Part shown: one piece after another, positions 34,199 to 42,371 of the stretch
Numbering within the stretch: the first letter of the stretch is position 1
Layout of the letters: every line of letters starts with the position of its first letter
Source of the DNA: Deltaproteobacteria bacterium
GTDB taxonomy: Bacteria > Myxococcota_A > UBA9160 > UBA4427
Length of the DNA stretch: 43,799 nt
NCBI GenBank assembly: GCA_019310385.1
Contig: JAFDEK010000047.1
Coordinates: forward strand, 1-43,799
Reading direction: 5' to 3'
Made by a program: the position numbers and the translations under genes
Notes under the pieces: generated by a model
Told to the model about the DNA's origin: nothing
The model's database searches: none
Seen by the model: the letters and a program-made list of their open reading frames with translations, nothing else

Positions 34199-34199
34199 C

Positions 34200-35684
34200 A
34201 TGAGTGCCTTTGACTACACGGTAATCGCGCTCTACGGCGCGCTGGTTCTCGCGATCGGGCTACGCGTCGGACGCCGACACGGCGACGCCGAGGACCTGCT
34301 GCTGGCCAGACGCTCCCTTCCCACGTGGGCGGTGCTCTGCTCCATGGTGGCGACGGAGCTGTCGGCGGCGACATTCATTGGTGTTCCCCATGCCGCCTAT
34401 GTCGGCGATTGGAGCTTCCTGCAGCTCGCCTTCGGCGCACTGCTGGGAAAGCTCGCGGTCGCGACCCTGGTGATCCCGCTCTATCACCGATTGGGACTGG
34501 TCACGGTCTACGGCCTGCTCGAGGAGCGCTTCGGCCCGCACTCGCGCCGGGCCGCGGCGGCCGCCTTCGTAGCGGGTCGCCTGATGGCGTCGGGGGTCCG
34601 GCTCTTCATCGCGGCATTGGCCTTCGCGACCGTGAGCGGCCAGCCCATCGAGAGCGCCATCGCGATCAGCGGCGTCGCCGCGGGCGCCTACACCCTGGCC
34701 GGAGGGATCCGCTCGGTGGTGTGGACCGACGTCGCCCAGGGAGCCGTCTTCGTACTGGGTGCGGGGGCCCTGCTGGTAGCGCTGAACGCCGGACCGGGCG
34801 GCGGCCTCGGAGAAATCCTCTCCTGGGCCGACGCAGAGCACCGCAGCCGCATCTTCTACTGGACTCCGTGGATTTCCCTCTCGAATGCGCGCCCCTTCGC
34901 GGTCGGCGTGATCGGGGGCTTCTTTCTCACCCTCGCCACCCATTCGACCGACCACGACATGGTGCAGCGCCTGCTCACGACCCGGGACGGCGCCGCCGGC
35001 GGCCGCGCGCTCTTCGGCTCCGCGCTGCTCAACTTCCCCCTCACCCTGCTCTTCCTCGTGATCGGGACCGGCATCGCGTTCCAGACGAGCGTCGCGCCAC
35101 CCGCCTACGACATCTCGGACGCGGCGCGCATCCTCCCCACCTTCGCGCTCCATGAGCTCCCGAGCGGCGCCCGGGGTCTCGTCTTCGCCGGCCTCTTTGC
35201 CGCCGCCATGTCGAGCCTCGACTCGGCGATCTGCGCCATCGCGACGACCTGGGTGGTGGACTTGTCCCCGGTTTCCCCCTCACGGGCCGGCGTCTCCCGC
35301 CGCATCCGCATCGCGGCGGCCATCACCACCCTGCTCCTGATCGCGGCCGCCCTCGCCATGGCGGCCTATCAACGCGCCCTCTCGGCGTCCGGCGACGGCG
35401 GCCCGGCGTTGAACCTGGTCGAGTTCGCCCTCTCCTCCATGACCATTCTCTATGGGGGATTGCTGGGTGTGTTCGCGGTCGCGGTACTCGGCCGTCGCGC
35501 CGGCAGCGACCGCTCGGCGCTGATCGGCCTGGCGGCGGGCTGCAGCGCGGGTCTCGCACTCTTCCTGCACCCACTGCTGCTGGGCGAAGTCGTGATCGCA
35601 TGGACCTGGTGGATCCCCATCAGCGCTGCGCTCGCGGCGAGCATCACCCTGCTGGGGGGGCGACGCCGCGATCGTCTCGGGTGA
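34200..35684 (+). CDS. Sodium:solute symporter (SSS family)
   Basis: Inner-membrane cation-coupled transporter. The 494-residue protein has about 13 membrane helices. Family marks are visible: the loop DAEDLLLARRSLPTWAVLCSMVATELSAATFIGVP near the start, YTLAGGIRSVVWTDVAQG, the HSTDHDMVQRLLTTRDG segment, and ARGLVFAGLFAAAMSSLDSAICAIATTWVVDL with the Ser/Ser/Asp region linked to sodium binding. The substrate cannot be told from sequence; sugars, amino acids, organic acids and sialic acid are all known in the family. The stop codon is in an 11-bp repeat and the gene converges on a phosphatase gene 32 bp away. Confidence 0.92.
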   Translation: MSAFDYTVIALYGALVLAIGLRVGRRHGDAEDLLLARRSLPTWAVLCSMVATELSAATFIGVPHAAYVGDWSFLQLAFGALLGKLAVATLVIPLYHRLGLVTVYGLLEERFGPHSRRAAAAAFVAGRLMASGVRLFIAALAFATVSGQPIESAIAISGVAAGAYTLAGGIRSVVWTDVAQGAVFVLGAGALLVALNAGPGGGLGEILSWADAEHRSRIFYWTPWISLSNARPFAVGVIGGFFLTLATHSTDHDMVQRLLTTRDGAAGGRALFGSALLNFPLTLLFLVIGTGIAFQTSVAPPAYDISDAARILPTFALHELPSGARGLVFAGLFAAAMSSLDSAICAIATTWVVDLSPVSPSRAGVSRRIRIAAAITTLLLIAAALAMAAYQRALSASGDGGPALNLVEFALSSMTILYGGLLGVFAVAVLGRRAGSDRSALIGLAAGCSAGLALFLHPLLLGEVVIAWTWWIPISAALAASITLLGGRRRDRLG

Positions 35685-35712
35685 GAGGCGGGTAGGAGGC
35701 GGGTGGGGAATC
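35680..35712. repeat. 11-bp repeat over the symporter stop
   Basis: ggtgagaggcg (35680-35690), ggtaggaggcg (35691-35701) and a degenerate third unit fill the 32-bp gap between convergent genes; the first contains the TGA stop. Confidence 0.75.
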
Positions 35713-35716
35713 CAGC

Positions 35717-37411
35717 CTAGTGCGGCTCGGCGCCGAAGAGAACGCGGCCGTCGAGACCATCGGGGAGCTCGAGGCCCAGGATCGCCGCCAGGGTGGGCGC
35801 GATGTCGACCGTCGCCGCGGCTCCGGGAACCTGCGCGGCGGCAATGCCCGGCCCCAGGAAGGCCAGGGGCACCGCGCGATCGTAGGCGTGAGAAGAGCCG
35901 TGACTCGTCCCGTAGCTCCTCTTCGAGATCAGACAGGTGGGGGCCACCTGCACCTCGAGGTCCGGACTGCGCTGGGGATCGAAGGAGTTCCGGTAGAGGC
36001 GCGCCTGCTCGCTCTGGCCCTCCAGGATCTCCGTCCGGGTCCAGACCCGCTCGATGCCCTCGTAGCTCTCGAGATACCCCTTGGCGGCGGCCGCGACTTC
36101 CTCCAGCGCGACACCGTGCTTCGCCGCGGCCTGGCGATTGATCATCAGCCCGCGTCCGTTGGACGACAGCCATGCCACCGGCCAGGAGAAGAGCGGCGCG
36201 AACTGCCGGTGCATGCGGATCCCCAGGGCGATGGCGGGCCAGCGCAGACCCATCCTGCCCCCTTCGAGGCGGCAGCGACTGCGACCCGTCTCCTGCAGCC
36301 AATCCGGCAGGGGGAGGACGCCGTGGTCCGCGGTGAGCACGGAGAGAACCCTCCCCTTGCCGACCCGCGCCTCCAGCTCCGTCATGAAGATGCCCAGCTC
36401 TTCGTCGAGGCGCTCGAGGGCGTCCCGGGCCTCGTGGCTCTCGGGGCCGTAGTTGTGTCCCACGATATCCGTAGCAGAGAGCGCCAGCACCAGGAGGTCC
36501 GGAGCAGCGCCGCGCCCGAGCCCCTCCCGGGCGACCAGCTCCCGTGCAAAGTCGAGGCTCAAGCGATCCAGGAAGGGAGAGCTATAGACGTTCTTCGCGA
36601 AGGTCGCGGGGTCGTCGTCCCGAATGGGATGGCCGCTGACGCGTTTGCGCTCCGCTGACTCCGCGTGATAGTCGTCCACGCGGCCGTGGGGGCCCGGATC
36701 GCCGCGCTGGTGATCCCAGGTGTCCGGCAGCTCGCGAAAGAGCCCGTCGCGGGTCGGCTCGCGACCGTTCCACTGCCTCACCCAGGCGGGAAGCTCGTCG
36801 GCGTAGAAGTGGCTCGTCGTGAAGCCGTCCTCGTCTTCGTACCAGTAGGCCACGTCGGCGCCCCGGCCCACGCTCGCGATGGCGCCGCGATCCTTGCCCG
36901 AGACGCTGTAGACCCGGGTCCCGGGACGCGCGGCCTTCATCCAGCTTCCCAGGGTATCGACCCGCATGAGTCGCGGGGAGCGGCCCCGGCCCGCCCGGTC
37001 CTCGCCTCCGATCACCAGAGAGTCCGGGTTGCGATCCCCGACGCAGTAGGTGCTCCCGACACCGTTGCGCTCGACGAAGTGGTTGCTCGGGATTCCCACG
37101 GCTCCCGGGTGTCGGCCCGTCAACATGACGGCGTGGCCGGGACAGGTCTCGCTGACGGCGTGGTCGAGCATGGCCTCGGTGTAGACCCGCCCCTCGCGAG
37201 CGAAGCGCCCGAGGCCGCCCGGCAGCGCCGGATCGAAACGATCCCGGCGTAGCTGGTCGACCGCGACCAGCAGGACCAGGCCCAGGTCGCGAGACTCCTG
37301 GGCCCGGGCGCCCGCCGGCGCCGGAACTTCGGCGGCCGACGCGAGCGCGGCCGGCACGCTCGCCAGCAGCGCGAAGATCCACCGGCACCTGTGCGCGCGT
37401 ACGAAGGACAT
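35717..37411 (-). CDS. Secreted alkaline-phosphatase-superfamily hydrolase (PafA-like)
   Basis: Periplasmic phosphomonoesterase or phosphodiesterase. The 564-residue protein has a signal peptide (1-27, ending ALASAA). The superfamily metal and nucleophile motifs follow in order: LLVAVDQLRRDRF (first Asp), HAVSETCPGHAVMLTGRHPGAVGIPSNHF (nucleophile Thr in the ETCPGHA segment), ALSATDIVGHNYGPES (Asp and His), LTADHGVLPLP (Asp and His) and a late GTSHGS. This arrangement is closest to PafA-type calcium- or zinc-dependent phosphatases. Start at ATG 37411. It lies 60 bp downstream of the PQQ dehydrogenase and may be cotranscribed. Confidence 0.9.
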   Translation of the reverse strand: MSFVRAHRCRWIFALLASVPAALASAAEVPAPAGARAQESRDLGLVLLVAVDQLRRDRFDPALPGGLGRFAREGRVYTEAMLDHAVSETCPGHAVMLTGRHPGAVGIPSNHFVERNGVGSTYCVGDRNPDSLVIGGEDRAGRGRSPRLMRVDTLGSWMKAARPGTRVYSVSGKDRGAIASVGRGADVAYWYEDEDGFTTSHFYADELPAWVRQWNGREPTRDGLFRELPDTWDHQRGDPGPHGRVDDYHAESAERKRVSGHPIRDDDPATFAKNVYSSPFLDRLSLDFARELVAREGLGRGAAPDLLVLALSATDIVGHNYGPESHEARDALERLDEELGIFMTELEARVGKGRVLSVLTADHGVLPLPDWLQETGRSRCRLEGGRMGLRWPAIALGIRMHRQFAPLFSWPVAWLSSNGRGLMINRQAAAKHGVALEEVAAAAKGYLESYEGIERVWTRTEILEGQSEQARLYRNSFDPQRSPDLEVQVAPTCLISKRSYGTSHGSSHAYDRAVPLAFLGPGIAAAQVPGAAATVDIAPTLAAILGLELPDGLDGRVLFGAEPH

Positions 37412-37471
37412 GGCGCGAAAAGCTATCGGTTTGCGATTCCCGCTGCGAGTGCAGCGACCGGGCCGCCCCGC

Positions 37472-39448
37472 TCAGGGCAGCGCGTAGGCGACGAGGGCGT
37501 CGCCGGGCTCGGACCAGCCGTGCCCACCCGCGGCCAGCACAACGAACTGCCTTCCGCCCTCGCGCACCCGATAGGTCATGGGACTGGAGTTGCCCGTGAA
37601 GGGGATACGCACCCTCCACAGCTCTTCGCCGGTCCCCGCGTCGAAGGCCCGGAAGAACTTCTCCGTCGTGGCGGCAATGAAGAGCACGCCGCCGGCGGTC
37701 ACCACGCTGCCACCCAGGTTGGGCGCGCCCAGGGGCAGCCACATGGGAAAAGGCGCCATGTCCCGGGTGCTTCCCAGGGTGACCTTCCACAGCACCTCTC
37801 CGGCGCGCAGGTCCACCGCGGTCAAGGTTCCCCACGGAGGCGGGTTGCAGGGTGCCCCCCAGTCCGAGAGCAGCGCGTAGCGCTTCACTCCGTAAGGGCT
37901 TCCGCGCTGGGGATAGGCCTCCTCGGGATACACGATCTGCGCGGGATCCATGGCGTCGTACTCGGCCCGGGGGATCAAGGTGGAGACCAGCGCAGTGTGC
38001 AGCTGATTCGCGTAGAGGATGCCCGCCACCGGATCGATGGAGATCCCGCCCCAGTTCATCCCCCCCGCCGAGCCCGGAAACTGCAGCGAGCCCTGGAGCG
38101 AAGGCGGCGTAAAAATGCCTTCGGAGCGCAGCCCTGCGATCTTCTCCGCGCAGCCGCGCCGATCGATGGGTGTGAAGCCCCAGGCGTCGTCGGCGCCGAG
38201 GGAAGTCGGATGCAGCGGAGGAGGATGGGTGGGGAAAGGCTGAGTGAGCGAGAGATTCTCGCCCTCCACGCCGCCCTGGGGCACGGGGCGTTCCTCGACG
38301 GGGTAGAGGGGCTCCCCGGTCTCCCGGTTCAGCAAGAAGACGTGGCCCATCTTGGTCGCCTGGGCCAGGCCGGGCACGCCGTCGCCCACGCCCGGGATCT
38401 GGAAGAGGGTCGGCTGGCTTGCGACGTCGTAGTCCCACACGTCGTGGTGCACACTCTGGAAGCGCCACACCACCTCGCCGCTCCCGGCGTCGAGGGCCAC
38501 CGTCGAGCTCGCGTAGTGGTCGAGCCCCCTGCGGCCGCCGCCGAAGGTGTCCGGCGAAGCATTGCCGGTGGGGACGAAGACGAGGCCCCGCTCCTCGTCG
38601 GCAGACAGGGGAGCCCAGGCGTTGGGAGTTCCTCGCTGATACGGACCGTGTACGGGCGAGCGCTCGGGCCAACCCGGAGGCACGGGATCCCATGCCCAAC
38701 GCAGCACTCCGGTGCGCGCATCGAAGGCGCGGACCACTCCGCTCGGCGCGTCGGCGCGCACGTTGTCGGCGACCAGGGCGCCGATGACTACATGATCCCC
38801 GATCACCAGGGGAGGCGAGGTGGGGTAGTACTCCCAGCTCGCCGCCTCGCCGATTCCGGCGCGCAGATCCACCCGACCCGCGACGCCGAAGTCCGCGCAG
38901 GGCTCACCCGTCGCGGCATCGAGGGCGATGAGCTCCGAATCCCGGGTGCCGGTGAAGATACGCCGCTCGCACTGCCCCCCGGCTGCGACCTGGGATTCCC
39001 AGTACGCGACCCCGCGGCAGGTCAGGGGATAGGGGCCCTCCCCCCGTTTCGCACGCAGCTCCGGATCGAAGGCCCAGCGCTCCTCGCCCGTCTCGGGATC
39101 GAGAGAGATCACCCGGTTGAAGGCGGTGCAGAAATAGAGGCCATCGCGGATCACGATGGGAGTCGCTTGAAATGAGGTGCGCGAGTACTGCCCCGTGCCG
39201 TCGGAGTAGTCGCCGTGGCGGTAGGTCCAGGCGACCTCGAGCTGCTTCACGTTCTGCGCGGTGATCTGCTTCAGTGGCGAGTAGCTGAGGCCGCCCGGGT
39301 CGCCCCCGAAGTGACGCCACTCCGCGACGGGCCCGGAATGCTCGATCGAGGCCTCGGGGCCACAGGCAAGGAGGCTTGCCAGGCAGAAGAGCAGAGCGGG
39401 GGCTGTAGTCCCCCGACGAGCGCGCTGGGTCGCCAGGCCGGTCGTCAC
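37472..39448 (-). CDS. PQQ-dependent dehydrogenase, lipoprotein type
   Basis: Periplasmic quinoprotein oxidising a sugar or alcohol. The 658-residue protein starts GTG 39448 and has a lipoprotein-like signal (LFCLASLLAC, Cys29). The rest is an eight-bladed propeller with PQQ motifs: EWRHFGGDPGGLSYSPLKQI, PETGEERWAFDPE, CRGVAYW, RIFTGTRDSELIALDAATGEPC, SGVVRAFDARTGVLRWAWDP, VWRFQSVHHDVWDYDVASQP and a final AFDAGTGEELWRVRIPFTGNSSPMTY. This is the pattern of membrane-bound glucose dehydrogenase-like enzymes. No CxxCH heme site and no membrane domain are present. Substrate unknown; no PQQ synthesis genes are nearby. Confidence 0.92.
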   Translation of the reverse strand: MTTGLATQRARRGTTAPALLFCLASLLACGPEASIEHSGPVAEWRHFGGDPGGLSYSPLKQITAQNVKQLEVAWTYRHGDYSDGTGQYSRTSFQATPIVIRDGLYFCTAFNRVISLDPETGEERWAFDPELRAKRGEGPYPLTCRGVAYWESQVAAGGQCERRIFTGTRDSELIALDAATGEPCADFGVAGRVDLRAGIGEAASWEYYPTSPPLVIGDHVVIGALVADNVRADAPSGVVRAFDARTGVLRWAWDPVPPGWPERSPVHGPYQRGTPNAWAPLSADEERGLVFVPTGNASPDTFGGGRRGLDHYASSTVALDAGSGEVVWRFQSVHHDVWDYDVASQPTLFQIPGVGDGVPGLAQATKMGHVFLLNRETGEPLYPVEERPVPQGGVEGENLSLTQPFPTHPPPLHPTSLGADDAWGFTPIDRRGCAEKIAGLRSEGIFTPPSLQGSLQFPGSAGGMNWGGISIDPVAGILYANQLHTALVSTLIPRAEYDAMDPAQIVYPEEAYPQRGSPYGVKRYALLSDWGAPCNPPPWGTLTAVDLRAGEVLWKVTLGSTRDMAPFPMWLPLGAPNLGGSVVTAGGVLFIAATTEKFFRAFDAGTGEELWRVRIPFTGNSSPMTYRVREGGRQFVVLAAGGHGWSEPGDALVAYALP

Positions 39449-39450
39449 GC

Positions 39451-39513
39451 CTCCACGCTCTCCACCCTCTCCACGCCCGCCACCCTCTCCACGCCCTCCA
39501 CGCCCTCCACGCT
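39451..39513. repeat. 7 x 9-bp array directly upstream of the PQQ dehydrogenase
   Basis: Seven 9-bp units with consensus ctccacgcc (complement GGCGTGGAG) run from 39451 to 39513, beginning 3 bp from the GTG start. Each unit carries a GGAG or GGAGGG core on the mRNA strand, so the gene has a row of Shine-Dalgarno-like motifs. Confidence 0.9.
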
Positions 39514-39640
39514 CTCGATCCCTGCGCCGGGGCCTCCCGGACGACTCACTTTAGCGCTCCGGGAAGGACCCGCGCATCGTTTCGCGCCGGGACGACGCGA
39601 CGCTACGCTGCGGCGGGAGCCACCCGGCATGGATGCCGCG

Positions 39641-39664
39641 AGGCGGGGCCCGAGACGGGGCCCG
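39641..39664. repeat. 2 x 12-bp repeat before the thioesterase start
   Basis: aggcggggcccg (39641-39652) and agacggggcccg (39653-39664) differ by one base; a degenerate third unit follows. Confidence 0.75.
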
Positions 39665-39686
39665 AGGCGAATTCGAGGAAGCAGAA

Positions 39687-40397
39687 GTGGACGAGTCGAA
39701 GCGAAGACGCGGCCCCATCGAAGCGCACTGGGACGCAACCAAGTCCACTGGACACGAGATGTGGGAGCAGAAGCGCCGCCTCGCCGACGCCATGCGCCTG
39801 GTGATCGAGCGCCTGGTCCCGAGCAATGCCCCGGTGGAAGAGCTGAAGATCGCGGCCGACGGCCTCGAGCGCTACGCCGAAGCCCTCACCGCCCATCCCC
39901 GCCTCGAGCGCGGCCTCGGACACGCCGAATCGGCCACCTCGGGAGACGTCGGGGCCTTCTTCGATCAGAGCCCCCTCATCGGCCTCGCAAACCCCCTCGC
40001 GCCGCCCATCACGGTGGGCAAGAGTGGCGAGCGGAGCGCTGAGGCGACGGTAGTCTTCGGCTCTCCCTACGAGGGCCCACCGGGCTCCGTCCACGGCGGC
40101 TTCGTGGCCGCGGCCTTCGACGAGGTACTCGGATACGTGCAGTCCCTCTCGGGCAACCCGGGCATGACGGGCACCTTGACCGTCCGCTACCGCAAGCCCA
40201 CGCCCCTGCACACCGAGCTCTACTTCGAGGCGGAGATCGTAAAGATCGAAGGGCGCAAGATCCACACCCAGGGCAAGGTCTGGGCCGGCGAAGTCCTGTG
40301 CGCCGAAGCGGAGGGGCTCTTCATCAGCATCAACCCCAAGATCTACGAGGAGCTCATGAAGAAGCGCGACGAGTTCGAGGCCGGCTTCGGGAAATGA
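39687..40397 (+). CDS. PaaI-family thioesterase (hotdog fold)
   Basis: Probably hydrolyses an acyl-CoA thioester. GTG 39687 is preferred (AGGA about 8 bases upstream); ATG 39633 would add 18 residues encoded by a short repeat. The 236-residue protein has a helical N-terminal part of about 90 residues (MWEQKRRLADAMRLVIERLV), common in the long form of this family. The hotdog domain carries PYEGPPGSVHGGFVAAAFDEVLGY (the PaaI active-site region with His-Gly-Gly), TGTLTVRYRKPTPLHTELYFEAEI and KVWAGEVLCAEAEGLFISI. It is divergent from the PQQ dehydrogenase and followed by the SnoaL-like gene 73 bp later. Substrate unknown. Confidence 0.9.
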   Translation: MDESKRRRGPIEAHWDATKSTGHEMWEQKRRLADAMRLVIERLVPSNAPVEELKIAADGLERYAEALTAHPRLERGLGHAESATSGDVGAFFDQSPLIGLANPLAPPITVGKSGERSAEATVVFGSPYEGPPGSVHGGFVAAAFDEVLGYVQSLSGNPGMTGTLTVRYRKPTPLHTELYFEAEIVKIEGRKIHTQGKVWAGEVLCAEAEGLFISINPKIYEELMKKRDEFEAGFGK

Positions 40398-40470
40398 GGC
40401 CGAGCGCGGCACACGATGGAAGCGACCATGTCGACTGTTCTGGGTCGGCTTTTCTTGGAGGAGAGAGGAA

Positions 40471-40935
40471 ATGGGAAAGTACTCGCGTGAAGAGCTCGAG
40501 TCCGCCTTCGAAAAGTACCAGCAGACGGCTCTGAAGGCCGGAACCTCGGGCGACTGGAACCCCTGGGCAGACCAGTTCACCGAGGACGCCACCTACGTCG
40601 AGCACCTCTTCGGCACCTTCGGCGGCCGGGAGGCCATCCGCAAATGGATCTGCAGCACCATGGCGAAGTACCCCAACTGCGAGATGAAGTACTTCCCCAT
40701 CGAGTGGTACGTCATCGACGAAGAGCGGGGCTGGATCGTCTGCCAGGTGTGGAACCGCATGGTGGATCCCGGCGACGGGAGCCTCCACCAGGCCTACAAC
40801 TTCACCCAGCTCAAGTATGCGGGGGGAGGTCTCTGGTCCTACGAGGAGGACATCTACAGCCCCACTCCCTTCCAGCACATGATCAAGGGATGGCTGGAGA
40901 CCCGGGACCGCCTTTCGGGCAAGAGCGAGAGCTGA
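40471..40935 (+). CDS. SnoaL/NTF2-like protein
   Basis: A 154-residue alpha+beta cone protein of the NTF2-like superfamily, which includes cyclases, isomerases, hydratases and non-enzymatic binders. ATG 40471 is preceded by GGAGGAGAGAGGAA. The pattern is typical: helix ELESAFEKYQQTALKAG, then WNPWADQFTEDATYVEHLFGTFGGREAIRKWI (the strand with Asp and His that often lines the pocket), EWYVIDEERGWIVCQVWNRMVD and a C-terminal EEDIYSPTPFQHMIKGWLETRDRL helix. No signal peptide. Similar genes sit in lipid and steroid degradation clusters, but nothing here fixes the substrate. Confidence 0.85.
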   Translation: MGKYSREELESAFEKYQQTALKAGTSGDWNPWADQFTEDATYVEHLFGTFGGREAIRKWICSTMAKYPNCEMKYFPIEWYVIDEERGWIVCQVWNRMVDPGDGSLHQAYNFTQLKYAGGGLWSYEEDIYSPTPFQHMIKGWLETRDRLSGKSES

Positions 40936-40966
40936 TCGCCGGCGGGCCCGGCACTGGAGAGCTGCC

Positions 40967-42343
40967 ATGGCCCGCGTGGCCTTTCCCGAGAGCTTCCACT
41001 GGGGAGCCGCAACCGCTGCATACCAGGTGGAAGGCGCGTGGAATCGCCACGGGCGCGGCCTCTCCATCTGGGATCGCTTCTCCCACACGCCGGGGCGGAT
41101 CGAGGACGGCAGCAACGGGGACGTGGCCTGCGACCACTACCACCGCTTCGCCGAGGACGTCGCCCTCATGGCCGAGCTGGGCCTCACCAGCTACCGCTTC
41201 TCCATCTCCTGGCCCCGGGTGCAGCCGGAGGGTCGGGGCGCCGTCAATGCCAGCGGGATCGACTTCTACGGACGCCTGATCGACGCTCTCCTCGCGGCCG
41301 GCATCCGTCCCCTCCCCACCCTCTATCACTGGGACCTCCCGGTCGCCCTCGAAGAGCGGGGTGGCTGGCCCAACCGGGACCTCGCGGGCTGGTTCAGCGA
41401 CTACGCCCACGTGGTCGCCGGGGCCCTGGGCGATCGGGTCTCGGACTGGCTGGTCTTCAACGAGCCCTTCGTCTTCACCGCCCTGGGCTATCTGACCGGC
41501 ATGCACGCACCGGGACGCAGCAGCTTCCCCGACTTCCTGCGTGCCACCCACACCGTGAACCTCGCCCAGGCCGAAGCCTTTCGCGCAATTCGCGACGCGC
41601 GATCCGACGCGCGCGTCGCGAGCGCGCTCAGCATGAGCCACATCGAAGCGGCCAGCGAGAGCGTCGCCGACCGCGACGCCGCGGAGCGCTATCACCGCTT
41701 CAGCAACCTCTGGTTCCTCGAGCCCGCCCTGCTCGGCCGCTACCCCGATGCGCTGCTGGGAGATCTGCCCCGCGGCGAGATGGGCATCCGGGAGGGCGAC
41801 CTCGAGCGCTGCCGAGCGGACTTCGACTTCATCGGCATCAATCTCTACACCCGCACCCGCGTGGTCGCGGTCCCCGGCGACCCGCACCTCGGCGCCTTGC
41901 CCGCGAGCGTCGGCGATGCCCCGGATTCCTCCACGGGGGCCGCCGACGAGGGCCCGCGCACCGACATGGGCTGGGAGGTCTGGCCCGCCTCCCTCGAGGC
42001 GATGATCCTGCGCATCCACCGCGACTACGGCGGTCCCGTCATGGAGATCACCGAGAACGGCTGCGCCTACGACGACGGCCCCGACGCCAGGGGACGCATC
42101 GCTGACCAGCGGCGCATCGACTATCACCGCGAGTACCTGGCCGCCGTCTCCCGTGCCATGGAAGCCGGCGCCGACGTGCGCGGCTACCACGCATGGAGCC
42201 TCATGGACAACTTCGAGTGGGCCCACGGCTTCACGAAGCGCTTCGGACTGGTCCACGTCGACTTCGAGAGCGGAAGGCGGCGCATCAAGGACTCCGGCCA
42301 CTGGTACGCCGGCGTGATCCGCGACGGCGGCTTCGACCGGTGA
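40967..42343 (+). CDS. GH1 beta-glucosidase
   Basis: Retaining glycosidase of family 1, cytoplasmic (no signal peptide). The 458-residue protein opens with FPESFHWGAATAAYQVEGAW, the family 1 N-terminal signature. The acid/base Glu166 is in FNEP and the nucleophile Glu363 in ITENG. Substrate-site residues are visible in CDHYHRFAEDV, YRFSISWPRVQPEG, LYHWDLPVAL and HAWSLMDNFEWAHGFTKRFGLVHVDF. All catalytic parts are present. ATG 40967 lies 31 bp after the SnoaL-like gene. The following MFS gene suggests uptake or export of a related compound, but a specific substrate cannot be named. Confidence 0.95.
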   Translation: MARVAFPESFHWGAATAAYQVEGAWNRHGRGLSIWDRFSHTPGRIEDGSNGDVACDHYHRFAEDVALMAELGLTSYRFSISWPRVQPEGRGAVNASGIDFYGRLIDALLAAGIRPLPTLYHWDLPVALEERGGWPNRDLAGWFSDYAHVVAGALGDRVSDWLVFNEPFVFTALGYLTGMHAPGRSSFPDFLRATHTVNLAQAEAFRAIRDARSDARVASALSMSHIEAASESVADRDAAERYHRFSNLWFLEPALLGRYPDALLGDLPRGEMGIREGDLERCRADFDFIGINLYTRTRVVAVPGDPHLGALPASVGDAPDSSTGAADEGPRTDMGWEVWPASLEAMILRIHRDYGGPVMEITENGCAYDDGPDARGRIADQRRIDYHREYLAAVSRAMEAGADVRGYHAWSLMDNFEWAHGFTKRFGLVHVDFESGRRRIKDSGHWYAGVIRDGGFDR

Positions 42344-42371
42344 GTCCCCCGAAGCGGTCGGGCGAGAGGGC

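Larger units (their letters stand above)
33899..34199. other. Divergent intergenic region, CBS gene to symporter
   Basis: A 301-bp region without a gene. It holds a TACAAT box for the CBS gene (33919-33924, minus strand, no good -35), a 3 x 14-bp repeat, a pyrimidine-rich stretch (about 34100-34155) and an inverted repeat just before the symporter ATG. No convincing promoter for the symporter was found. Confidence 0.5.

Noticed and set aside
39445..39738. A minus-strand frame ending in VEGVERV-type repeats
   Set aside because: It is the 9-bp array and thioesterase 5' end read in another frame; no family, no ribosome binding site, and it conflicts with the PQQ dehydrogenase start.
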